Origin: a virus
Length of the DNA stretch: 60,622 nucleotides
IMG/VR virus record: IMGVR_UViG_3300043395_002731
Location: 1-60,622 of that record
Direction: 5' to 3' (one strand)
The notes under the pieces: generated by a model
Database searches by the model: none
Told to the model about the DNA's origin: nothing
The model's input: the letters and a program-made list of their open reading frames with translations, nothing else
Made by a program: the position numbers and the translations under genes
In this document: in pieces, positions 7,075-13,590 of the stretch
Layout of the letters: each line of letters opens with the position of its first letter
Numbering within the stretch: position 1 is the stretch's first letter

Positions 7075-7739
7075 TGCGAATATTTGAACATGTAAGTTTA
7101 CCACAGTTACAATTTGACTTAACAGCGGAAACCACCGATAGTGGTAGACTGTATACTACGCCAGAAGGCAACAAGTATAAGTCTATCACTACGGTGCTTT
7201 CTCATTACAATAAGCAAGGCATATATGAATGGCGTAAAGCAGTTGGTGAGGAACGAGCAAATGAAGTGTCACGCAAGGCATCAAATCGTGGTACAAAGGT
7301 ACACAAGATATGTGAAGACTACCTGAAGAATGAAATAAACGAATTCAAGATGCAGTTATTGATGCCTGACTTGAAAGAATTATTCTTCAAAATCAAACCT
7401 AAAATTGATGAAAATGTTGGTCAAGTTTATGCACAAGAACAAGCACTTTATTCCGACAAATATCGTATTGCTGGCCGTGTAGACTTAATTGCCGAATGGA
7501 ATGGCAAATTGTCAGTCATTGACTATAAGACTTCCACGAAACAAAAAGATGAAGACTACATTCAAAACTACTTTATGCAGTGTACAGCATATGCCCTGAT
7601 GTTTGCCGAAAGAACTGGTATTTGGATTGATGACATTGTGGTATTGATTGCTACCGAAGAAGGACCCGCACAGGTGTTTGAGCGACAGATACATGATTAT
7701 CGGCAACCATTGATTGAGTATATTGATAAATATGCTTGA
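7074..7739 (+). CDS. PD-(D/E)XK exonuclease
   Basis: The 221-residue protein has the Cas4/RecB/MGME1-type nuclease core. The motifs are RGTKVHKICEDYL (H77, E81), then IAGRVDLIAEWNGKLSVIDYKTSTK split as D137 and D150-x-K152, then QNYFMQCTAYALMFAE as the QxxxY motif. Such enzymes degrade or trim DNA ends in recombination, host DNA breakdown or replication repair. It is coupled to the 59-residue gene upstream. Family assignment is firm, exact role is not. Confidence 0.85.
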   Translation: MRIFEHVSLPQLQFDLTAETTDSGRLYTTPEGNKYKSITTVLSHYNKQGIYEWRKAVGEERANEVSRKASNRGTKVHKICEDYLKNEINEFKMQLLMPDLKELFFKIKPKIDENVGQVYAQEQALYSDKYRIAGRVDLIAEWNGKLSVIDYKTSTKQKDEDYIQNYFMQCTAYALMFAERTGIWIDDIVVLIATEEGPAQVFERQIHDYRQPLIEYIDKYA

Positions 7740-7754
7740 CAAGTCGGAGGCACT

Positions 7755-8300
7755 ATGCTATCATTCAAACAACACGTACAACTAGATGAAGGTAATCCAC
7801 TTCAACAAAAAGTAAATAAACATTTGGCCTCCGGGCATAGTATTGGAGCATTGTCTCCCGAAGGTCCTCACACGAATACTCCGGAGAAGAAAAAAGCAGC
7901 CCACACTGAGATGCAGAAAGACCTAGAACATGCCCGTAAATCTGGACATATAGGTGGTTGGTCTGGACCACATAAAGGTGAATATCAATACGGTGGTGAA
8001 CATGAAGTGAGTCATGAAGGCTCATATGTAGTTCATGCCGCTGAAAAAGGTAAAGAAGGTCATAATAAAATGGTTCATGCTTTAAAAAATGTTGGCAACA
8101 AGCATAAACAAGAATCTATTCTGGCTGTTCATCACACCTCACATGAAGGTAGTTGGCACCATCTTGATGCTTCTGCTAAATCAGGTAAAGTTGAAAACCA
8201 AGGTAAAGTGCATTACAATGTTAAAGTGAAGCCTGGTGAAGAAAGAGGTAAAGGTAGAACAAGGCTTGGTCCAAATCAAACTTTTACAGCATATAAGTAA
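7755..8300 (+). CDS. Hypothetical glycine/histidine-rich protein
   Basis: A 181-residue basic protein with CGGAGG at 7745-7750 as ribosome binding site. It starts MLSFKQHVQLDEG, a type of start common in marine phage virion proteins. The middle has GGWSGPHKGEYQYGGEHEVSHEGSYVV and later KHKQESILAVHH. The order resembles the small DUF3293-type domain (Trp/Glu, Ser/Val block, then KYxQxSIL), but I cannot confirm it. It is very rich in His, Lys and Gly and contains no cysteine. Confidence 0.55.
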   Translation: MLSFKQHVQLDEGNPLQQKVNKHLASGHSIGALSPEGPHTNTPEKKKAAHTEMQKDLEHARKSGHIGGWSGPHKGEYQYGGEHEVSHEGSYVVHAAEKGKEGHNKMVHALKNVGNKHKQESILAVHHTSHEGSWHHLDASAKSGKVENQGKVHYNVKVKPGEERGKGRTRLGPNQTFTAYK

Positions 8301-8314
8301 AGAGATATTTTATA

Positions 8315-8626
8315 ATGAGTTACTTGAAAGAATTAATTGATGAGATAAAGAAGAGTCACAAAGATTCTTTATTATTTTCGGAATTGTCTAAGTATCGTGC
8401 AAGATACATGGACTATTATGATAAAAATGTTTCTGCTCATCCAAAGAGTGGATTTTTTCATTGTATGAGTTGGGATGCCGAAAGACGCAACGAGTTTCAT
8501 AAAGAATTTGATAAACTAAAATATAAAGTTATTGATGATCCAGTTGAACCTCTTCATGATTATGATTTGCAAGAAACTGGTATGAACAGATTACATGAAT
8601 TGGAGAGAAAAATAAAAAGGGCATAA
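8315..8626 (+). CDS. Hypothetical protein (103 aa)
   Basis: A 103-residue, charged, mostly helical protein starting MSYLKELIDEIKKSHKDSLL. It has a central aromatic block (YRARYMDYYDKN) and a C-terminal helix (MNRLHELERKIKRA). No domain recognised. The stop overlaps the next ATG by one base (TAATG). Confidence 0.55.
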   Translation: MSYLKELIDEIKKSHKDSLLFSELSKYRARYMDYYDKNVSAHPKSGFFHCMSWDAERRNEFHKEFDKLKYKVIDDPVEPLHDYDLQETGMNRLHELERKIKRA

Positions 8627-8805
8627 TGCTATACGCACTCATTGTAACGGTTATCATTTCAGGTTCAGTTACAGAATCACAATGGAAAACTTTTGATACA
8701 TATGAGGAATGCCATGAAGTGGCATCAACAATCGTGCGTTATAGAGATTACATCGTGGCACGTTGTGTGCTACAAGAAAGAATTGTTGTAACTCCTTCGA
8801 AGTGA
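8626..8805 (+). CDS. Small secreted or membrane-anchored protein (59 aa)
   Basis: The product starts MLYALIVTVIISGSVTES, a short hydrophobic segment suited to a signal or anchor. It continues WKTFDTYEECHEVASTIV and has a second cysteine in ARCVLQERI, so a disulfide outside the cytoplasm is possible. Its last codons lie at the 5' edge of the tmRNA acceptor piece, only a few bases before the predicted helix strand at 8809-8814. Message and tmRNA precursor therefore overlap. Confidence 0.55.
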   Translation: MLYALIVTVIISGSVTESQWKTFDTYEECHEVASTIVRYRDYIVARCVLQERIVVTPSK

Positions 8806-9040
8806 AGGCATTCTGGACGGCGGTTCAATTCCGCCCACCTCCACCAAAAGCACATAGTTGTCCTAGATGAAAGAAACCTCTGAGGGCTCTAGTGGGGATT
8901 GTGTGCTTTTGATGGGGGTGACCTGGTTTCGACAGGGTGAGATAGTGGAGAAGGCAACACAGTAGGCGATGACTGTAAATCAAGCAAATAAATTATCTGC
9001 AAACGATAATTACTACGCAATGGCTGCTTAAATAGCCTTG
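8790..9040 (+). ncRNA. ssrA: Circularly permuted (two-piece) tmRNA
   Basis: The 3' acceptor piece comes first. It has a T stem GGCGG (8819-8823), loop TTCAATT and CCGCC (8831-8835), then acceptor strand CACCTCC (8836-8842) and ACCA (8843-8846). The 5' piece starts GGGGGTG (8914-8920), which pairs with CACCTCC over seven pairs including one G-U, followed by the tmRNA signature GGTTTCGACAGGG. The spacer 8847-8913 is closed by a perfect ten-base-pair stem (8845-8854 with 8902-8911). The tag frame at 8999-9031 reads ANDNYYAMAA then stop; its stop lies in a hairpin (9018-9040) like helix P5. AGGGTG (8934-8939) can pair with CATTCT (8809-8814) as start of helix P2. Outer ends are approximate. With host SmpB it would rescue stalled ribosomes and tag proteins for proteolysis. 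Confidence 0.93.
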
Positions 9041-9103
9041 CTGGGGTTTAAGTGGGCTGTACCTTATTACCAAAACAGTCCACATCATATTCAGAGATAC
9101 ATC

Positions 9104-9814
9104 ATGCGTGTTTATATTGGTCCTTATACAAATTGGTTTGGTCCTTACCAATTAGCAGAACTACTTTGCTTTTGGGTAAAAAAAGTACCTGATGAGTACG
9201 GATTCAAACGGCATCCAGAATGGGTTCATGATTTCGGCACTTGGCTGGCTGAAGATAAAAACGGCAAATCATCTTGGTTGAATGATTTCTTTAATTGGAT
9301 TGACAGTCACAAGGAACGCAAAATCAAAGTACGCATTGACAAGTACGATACATGGTCAATGGATCACACATTGGCAAATATTATTTTGCCAATGCTCAAA
9401 CAACTTCAAGCAACAAAACACGGTTCACCTATGGTTGACATTGAAGACGTGCCAGAAGAACTTCGTATAACTGGTTATGATGATGGCTCATCACAATTCA
9501 GATTGAAGTTTGAAGATGATGAGCAATTTCAAAAAGAATCATGGGATATCACACATCGTCGGTGGGAATGGGTGTTGAATGAAATGATTTTTGCCTTTGA
9601 ACATCTGCTTGACGATTCATGGGAAGAAGCATATCGTTCGGGTGTGATTGATATGAAGTTTGTTCCTTGTGAAGACAATCCTAAATTATCAACTATGGTA
9701 GATGGTCCTAACCACACATACCAATGTGATTATGATGGTATGAACAAAGTATATAATCGCATGGATAATGGTTTTCGTCTATTTGGTAAATACTACCGTG
9801 GTTTGTGGGATTAA
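9104..9814 (+). CDS. Conserved hypothetical phage protein (236 aa)
   Basis: It starts MRVYIGPYTNWFGPYQLAEL and has KYDTWSMDHTLANIILPML, VDIEDVPEELR and HRRWEWVLNEMIFAFEHLL. I know this set of motifs from many marine T4-like phages but know no function. The ATG at 9104 is preferred to an in-frame TTG at 9038, because that start would lie within the tmRNA. Rich in Trp, Tyr and acidic residues; no signal or membrane segment. Confidence 0.75.
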   Translation: MRVYIGPYTNWFGPYQLAELLCFWVKKVPDEYGFKRHPEWVHDFGTWLAEDKNGKSSWLNDFFNWIDSHKERKIKVRIDKYDTWSMDHTLANIILPMLKQLQATKHGSPMVDIEDVPEELRITGYDDGSSQFRLKFEDDEQFQKESWDITHRRWEWVLNEMIFAFEHLLDDSWEEAYRSGVIDMKFVPCEDNPKLSTMVDGPNHTYQCDYDGMNKVYNRMDNGFRLFGKYYRGLWD

Positions 9815-9819
9815 AATAA

Positions 9820-9826
9820 CTAAATA
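9820..9826 (+). promoter_or_regulatory. Possible late promoter motif CTAAATA
   Basis: CTAAATAA lies in the 66-base gap before the gene at 9881. The same CTAAATA[AG] occurs at 45426 and 51814, also in intergenic gaps 20-60 bases before a gene. It is a variant of the T4-type late element. Confidence 0.35.
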
Positions 9827-9880
9827 AGTATACTGGCATCACACACACAATCGCCAGTAAACACACACAGGAATAAACAC

Positions 9881-10153
9881 ATGAGTAATCTAACACCGTT
9901 TGAGATTCGTCTTGAACTTCTTAAAATGGCCAAAGAACTTTTATTGGAAGATTTTATTGCCAATAAAGAACGGCTAATCAATGAATGGCATGTAAAGGTA
10001 GAGTCCGCTAAACTAAACGGACAAGCAATACCTGATCATCCAGCCTTTCCAACTTATCCCTCAGAGACAGAAATCATATCTAAGGCACAAGCCTTGAATG
10101 GATTCGTTTCTAATATCACAGCAGAAAAAACACAAAGCAAAAAAGCTGCCTGA
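9881..10153 (+). CDS. Hypothetical helical protein (90 aa)
   Basis: It starts MSNLTPFEIRLELLKMAKEL and is helical for the first 50 residues, followed by a proline segment (PDHPAFPTYPSETEII) and a final helix with a lysine tail. I have seen similar small proteins in marine T4-like phages as hypotheticals. A UUCG-loop hairpin follows directly after the stop. Confidence 0.6.
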   Translation: MSNLTPFEIRLELLKMAKELLLEDFIANKERLINEWHVKVESAKLNGQAIPDHPAFPTYPSETEIISKAQALNGFVSNITAEKTQSKKAA

Positions 10154-10162
10154 ATGGGAACG

Positions 10163-10180
10163 GAGGTGCTTCGGCATCTC
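10163..10180 (+). other. Seven-base-pair hairpin with UUCG tetraloop
   Basis: GAGGTGC (10163-10169), TTCG, GCATCTC (10174-10180) gives a seven-pair stem with one G-T pair, closed as C(UUCG)G, the very stable tetraloop class. No T run follows, so it is not an intrinsic terminator. In T4 such hairpins between genes protect or punctuate mRNA; it lies between the stop at 10153 and AAGGAG of the hydrolase gene. Confidence 0.7.
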
Positions 10181-10200
10181 TCTAACTAAAAAGGAGAAAT

Positions 10201-10752
10201 ATGCGTTACATCACACTATTAATTTGTAGTATCTTTGCAGCATTCGTTGTATACATCGGTCATGCCGCCGCACAAATAAATGTGCCAGTTCAACCCAAAG
10301 TACAACTAGAAGATTTATCACCACAAGCAAGATCAGAAGTTGAGTGCCTTGCCCAGAACATGTATTTTGAAGCAGGTTTAGAACCAAGATTAGGTCAACT
10401 TGCTGTAGCATTTGTTACACACAATCGTGTACACTCTGGAACATTTCCAGACACATATTGTGGTGTAGTCAAACAAAAAGTCGGCACCGTTTGCCAGTTT
10501 TCATGGGTATGTGAAAATCGTCCTAAGGATATGATGCGAAAAGGCCTCTTGACATTAGAGAGCAATTCGTTGTACAATAGTGTTACTGAGTTAGCATTGG
10601 CGTTTTATCTTTATACTGAGAAGTTTAAAGATCCAACAAGAGGTGCTTTGTTCTTTCATGCAGACTATGTAAAACCTGGTTGGAATAATATGAAGTACAC
10701 TGCACAAATAGGCAGACATTTATTCTACAATAAAGCAAAGAAGAGTTCATGA
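10201..10752 (+). CDS. Secreted SleB-type cell-wall hydrolase
   Basis: The 183-residue protein has an N-terminal export signal (RYITLLICSIFAAFVVYIG, cleavage likely near AAA-Q at 22-25). The cell-wall hydrolase domain (PF07486, SleB/CwlJ type) follows: CLAQNMYFEAGLEP with E57 as probable catalytic acid, AVAFVTHNRV, FPDTYCGVV, CQFSWVCENRP and ALFFHADYVKPGW. These enzymes cleave peptidoglycan and probably act in lysis. The Sec-type signal means it may reach the periplasm without a classical holin. It overlaps the next gene region by ATGA. Confidence 0.85.
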   Translation: MRYITLLICSIFAAFVVYIGHAAAQINVPVQPKVQLEDLSPQARSEVECLAQNMYFEAGLEPRLGQLAVAFVTHNRVHSGTFPDTYCGVVKQKVGTVCQFSWVCENRPKDMMRKGLLTLESNSLYNSVTELALAFYLYTEKFKDPTRGALFFHADYVKPGWNNMKYTAQIGRHLFYNKAKKSS

Positions 10753-10778
10753 GTATTTTATCAAGTAAAAAGGAGAAG

Positions 10779-11000
10779 ATGATGGAAAAAGGATTGAGTA
10801 GTATAACCACAGTATCATTTACTTTGGTTTTACTTTCAATCGTTGCTGCAACATGTCTTTATGGTTTGAATGACCGTAAACTGATGGCAGCAAATATTGA
10901 AAACGCTATTGCAAAAGGCATTGACCCATTGGCTGTACGGTGTTCATACGCCAAGAGTGATGATATTGTTTGTATTGCACACGCTGCTAATCGTAAATAA
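10779..11000 (+). CDS. Small single-pass membrane protein next to the hydrolase
   Basis: The ATG at 10779 (or 10782) follows AAAGGAG closely; an in-frame ATG at 10749 overlapping the hydrolase stop is less likely. The product has one membrane segment (TVSFTLVLLSIVAATCLYGL), then DRKLMAANIENAIAKGIDPL and a C-terminal part with two cysteines (RCSYA and IVCIAHAA). I know similar proteins in marine T4-like phages as hypotheticals. Its place next to the hydrolase allows a lysis role, unproven. Confidence 0.65.
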   Translation: MMEKGLSSITTVSFTLVLLSIVAATCLYGLNDRKLMAANIENAIAKGIDPLAVRCSYAKSDDIVCIAHAANRK

Positions 11001-11014
11001 AGGGAGATTATATT

Positions 11015-11311
11015 ATGAGTTTCAATAGTGACGAACATTCATTCATGTTTCGCTTTCATTCCGCTGAAGATGAAAGAGATTTAGAAATGAACTGCAATGC
11101 CTTATACCTTGGTGACATCTTTGATAGATTCCGTGATTTCTTGCAAGGATGTGGTTATCAGATTGATGGTCAGATTGAAGTTGTGCCTTTTGAAAAGGAA
11201 GAGGACTATATTATACTTGGTGATCAGCCTGAATATGATTTCAGCAACATACCACAAAATAACTGGCCATTTAGTTCAACAATGAACGATACAATACCGC
11301 CTTCAGCATAA
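11015..11311 (+). CDS. Hypothetical acidic protein (98 aa)
   Basis: It starts MSFNSDEHSFMFRFHSAEDE, with GGGAG upstream. The block LYLGDIFDRFRDFLQGCGYQIDG is followed by EVVPFEKEEDY. No domain recognised. Its stop overlaps the ATG of gp33 by one base (TAATG), which places it in the same translation unit as the 33-59-32 block. Confidence 0.6.
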   Translation: MSFNSDEHSFMFRFHSAEDERDLEMNCNALYLGDIFDRFRDFLQGCGYQIDGQIEVVPFEKEEDYIILGDQPEYDFSNIPQNNWPFSSTMNDTIPPSA

Positions 11312-11535
11312 TGCCTACAAAAGATGAGATGCTGAAGTTCTCTATGCAGATAGAGGGTTTGGTGGCCAATACAGATTACACATATCTTGAGGCCATTACC
11401 GAACACTGTAAAGAGACAGGTTTGGAGTTAGAGGTTGCTGCTTCACTCATAACTCCAAATCTCAAAGCAAAAATACACGAACAAGCGGAGCGTTTGAATA
11501 TGTTAAAAGTGAAAGGCAATCGTTTACCGATATGA
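11311..11535 (+). CDS. gp33: Late-transcription coactivator gp33
   Basis: A 74-residue protein with the gp33 pattern: FSMQIEGLV, then YLEAITEHCKETGLELEVAASLI, LKAKIHEQAERLNMLK and a final RLPI. In T4, gp33 bridges RNA polymerase to the sliding clamp and lets the gp55 sigma factor fire late promoters. The gene order 33-59-32 is the T4 order, which strengthens the call. It overlaps gp59 by four bases. Its presence fits the TATAAATA-like motifs in this window. Confidence 0.8.
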   Translation: MPTKDEMLKFSMQIEGLVANTDYTYLEAITEHCKETGLELEVAASLITPNLKAKIHEQAERLNMLKVKGNRLPI

Positions 11536-12143
11536 CGGGATATGAAACATTTTGTTTATACTCTTCTCTCAAACTACACTTCAATTCAGATTCTTACGAT
11601 TACTTTAAGTACAATGGTAAAGTAAGCACAAGTATTGGTGCGTTTGAGAATCGTAAAGACAAATGGCACTTTTACAAACTCAGCCGGAGATTCACAAATG
11701 TTGACATATGCCGTGATTTTGTTGTTGCTAATTTGGTTAATGACCAGAATGTTTGGGTAGGACACCTATTAACTAATGAGGCTGATGCTGAGTATCGTAA
11801 ACGCCAGAAAGTGATTCAATCATTGACCTACACTTTCACAAATGAAATTGAATCATTAATGAATCATAGTAATCCAAATGATTTGTTTATGTCGCATGAA
11901 GGTGAGTATCCAGACTTGCTCATCAAATTGTTGCATGAAGAAGTCTCACTTGAAACTATTTGCATACTCAATCAAGTTCTGGGTTTCCTATCATCATGGG
12001 ATCGTAAGATTGGTGATACCATTCATTATCCAAACATCAGTAAAAGAATAAAGAAATACACACCGTTCATACCATTTGAGCCAACGAAATATAAACTCAT
12101 ACTAAAGAAAGAATATGATGCGAATACAGAAAATATATCTTGA
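11532..12143 (+). CDS. gp59: Helicase loader gp59
   Basis: The 203-residue protein begins MTGYETFCLYSSLKLHFNSD and continues YDYFKYNGKV, FENRKDKWHFYKLS, VANLVNDQNVWVGHLL, SLTYTFTNEIESL and IKKYTPFIPF. These match the gp59 family in order and length (T4 gp59 is 217 residues). gp59 loads the gp41 helicase on gp32-coated single-stranded DNA. Its position between gp33 and gp32 is the T4 arrangement. The 3' end overlaps the HAD gene by 29 bases. Confidence 0.85.
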   Translation: MTGYETFCLYSSLKLHFNSDSYDYFKYNGKVSTSIGAFENRKDKWHFYKLSRRFTNVDICRDFVVANLVNDQNVWVGHLLTNEADAEYRKRQKVIQSLTYTFTNEIESLMNHSNPNDLFMSHEGEYPDLLIKLLHEEVSLETICILNQVLGFLSSWDRKIGDTIHYPNISKRIKKYTPFIPFEPTKYKLILKKEYDANTENIS

Positions 12144-12660
12144 TATGGATGGTGTGTTGTCTGATTTCAATCAAAGATACAAAGAAATCTTCAAACAAAA
12201 AGCATTAAGCACACGTGAACGTGGTGAAAAGCATGATGATAAATGGAATCAGTTCGTAGAAGGTAAAAACTTTGAAACACTTGATTGGTATCCTGGTGGT
12301 AAAGAACTATTGAAATACATCATCTCTCTTGATATACCTGTAGAGATACTTTCTTCTTCTGGTGGCCGTATGCATCATGAAGAGGTAAAGCGACAGAAAA
12401 AGGTTTGGTTGAAAAGACATCACATTGACTTTACAGCCAATATCGTACCTGGTCGTCATTTGAAAGCAACTTATGCCAAATCAGATATTATTCTCATTGA
12501 TGATACCCAAGATGTTATTGATGATTTTAATATGGCAGGCGGCATAGGCATTCTTCACAAAGAAACGGCTAAAACGATAAAAACTGTGCAGTCTGTTCTT
12601 GACGACACATATATAAAAGTATATAATGAATCATGTGGACAAGATGCACATACAATTTAA
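12115..12660 (+). CDS. HAD-superfamily phosphatase (5' nucleotidase-like)
   Basis: A 181-residue protein with HAD motif I at 10-14 (DMDGV, nucleophile D10 and acid D12) and motif IV around IILIDDTQDVIDDFNMAGG. LSSSGGRMHHEE in the middle serves as motif II, and K near 115-120 is a candidate motif III lysine. Probably acts on nucleotides or DNA/RNA ends, as phage HAD enzymes often do. It is nested between gp59 and gp32, overlapping gp59. Start may be the first or second of two adjacent ATGs. Confidence 0.8.
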   Translation: MMRIQKIYLDMDGVLSDFNQRYKEIFKQKALSTRERGEKHDDKWNQFVEGKNFETLDWYPGGKELLKYIISLDIPVEILSSSGGRMHHEEVKRQKKVWLKRHHIDFTANIVPGRHLKATYAKSDIILIDDTQDVIDDFNMAGGIGILHKETAKTIKTVQSVLDDTYIKVYNESCGQDAHTI

Positions 12661-12686
12661 TACAACTTTTTATACGAGGTAACTAA

Positions 12687-13544
12687 ATGGCAGATTTTTC
12701 TTCTCTCAAACGCAACCGCAATTCTTTTGATAAACTTACCAAAGCGGTTGAATCAATCAATACTCCCACTGAAGGTTCTGGCAAAGATGAACGCTTTTGG
12801 CAGCCAGAAGTTGATAAAGCAGGTAATGGCATGGCAGTTATTCGTTTCTTGCCAGGTCCATCAGCCGATGGTGATGAGGCACTTCCTTGGGTTCGTTTAT
12901 TTGACCATGGCTTTCAAGGTCCAGGCGGCTGGTACATTGAAAACTCTTTGACTACACTTGGTCAAAAAGATCCAGTATCAGAATACAACTCTGTGTTGTG
13001 GAACTCTGGTATTGAAGCAAACAAAGAAATTGCACGTAAGCAGAAACGCCGTTTGTTTTATATTGCAAACATCTATGTGGTTTCTGATCCTAAAAATCCA
13101 GACAACGAAGGTCAAGTAAGACTGTACAAGTTTGGTAAAAAAATCTTTGATAAGATTACAGAAGCAATGAATCCTCAATTTGAGGACGAAAAGCCAATCA
13201 ATCCTTTTGACTTTTGGGAAGGTGCAAACTTTAAACTAAAGATTCGTCAAGTTGAAGGCTATCGCAACTATGACAAGTCTGAGTTTGATTCACCTTCTCC
13301 TTTGCTTGATGGTGATGATGTGAAACTTGAAGCACTATGGAAAAAAGAACACTCACTCAAAGAGTTTCTTGATCCTAAGCACTTCAGATCATATGATGAA
13401 TTGAAAACAAGATTGGATAAAGTTTTGGGATTGAGTGGCACAACATCAGTTTCAAAGACTAAGGCTGAAGACTTTACACCACGTTCTTCACCTGACATTG
13501 AAGATGAAGAGTTGGACTACTTCAAATCTTTAGCAGAAGATTAA
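12687..13544 (+). CDS. gp32: Single-stranded DNA-binding protein gp32
   Basis: The 285-residue protein begins FSSLKRNRNSFDKLTKAVE, the gp32 N-terminal cooperativity region. The core has WQPEVDKAGNGMAVIRFLP, LPWVRLFDHGFQGPGGWYIENS, LFYIANIYVVSDP and PFDFWEGANFKLKI. The end is acidic (DIEDEELDYFKSLAED), as in T4, where it recruits replication proteins. Unlike T4 gp32 it contains no cysteine, so the zinc site (H64, C77, C87, C90 in T4) is missing. GAGG precedes the ATG; a strong terminator follows. Confidence 0.93.
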   Translation: MADFSSLKRNRNSFDKLTKAVESINTPTEGSGKDERFWQPEVDKAGNGMAVIRFLPGPSADGDEALPWVRLFDHGFQGPGGWYIENSLTTLGQKDPVSEYNSVLWNSGIEANKEIARKQKRRLFYIANIYVVSDPKNPDNEGQVRLYKFGKKIFDKITEAMNPQFEDEKPINPFDFWEGANFKLKIRQVEGYRNYDKSEFDSPSPLLDGDDVKLEALWKKEHSLKEFLDPKHFRSYDELKTRLDKVLGLSGTTSVSKTKAEDFTPRSSPDIEDEELDYFKSLAED

Positions 13545-13566
13545 TCCTCCACTTAATCAACTGCGA

Positions 13567-13590
13567 CGCCACCTTAGGGTGGCGTTTTTT
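13567..13590 (+). terminator. Rho-independent terminator after gp32
   Basis: CGCCACC (13567-13573), loop TTAG, GGTGGCG (13578-13584), then six T. It ends the plus-strand 33-59-32 block. The T run overlaps the stop codon of the converging tape measure gene. Confidence 0.92.

Noticed and set aside
7736-7764. Fourth TTGACA with TATCAT 17 bases later
   Set aside because: The start of transcription would fall inside the gene that begins at 7755, after its strong CGGAGG, and no later in-frame ATG fits.
8811-8846. A tRNA gene because of T arm and CCA
   Set aside because: No anticodon or D arm precedes it; the acceptor strand pairs with the tmRNA 5' half downstream.
9038-9103. Longer start (TTG) for the gene at 9104
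   Set aside because: It would lie in the last hairpin of the tmRNA; the conserved protein start MRVYIGPY is at 9104.
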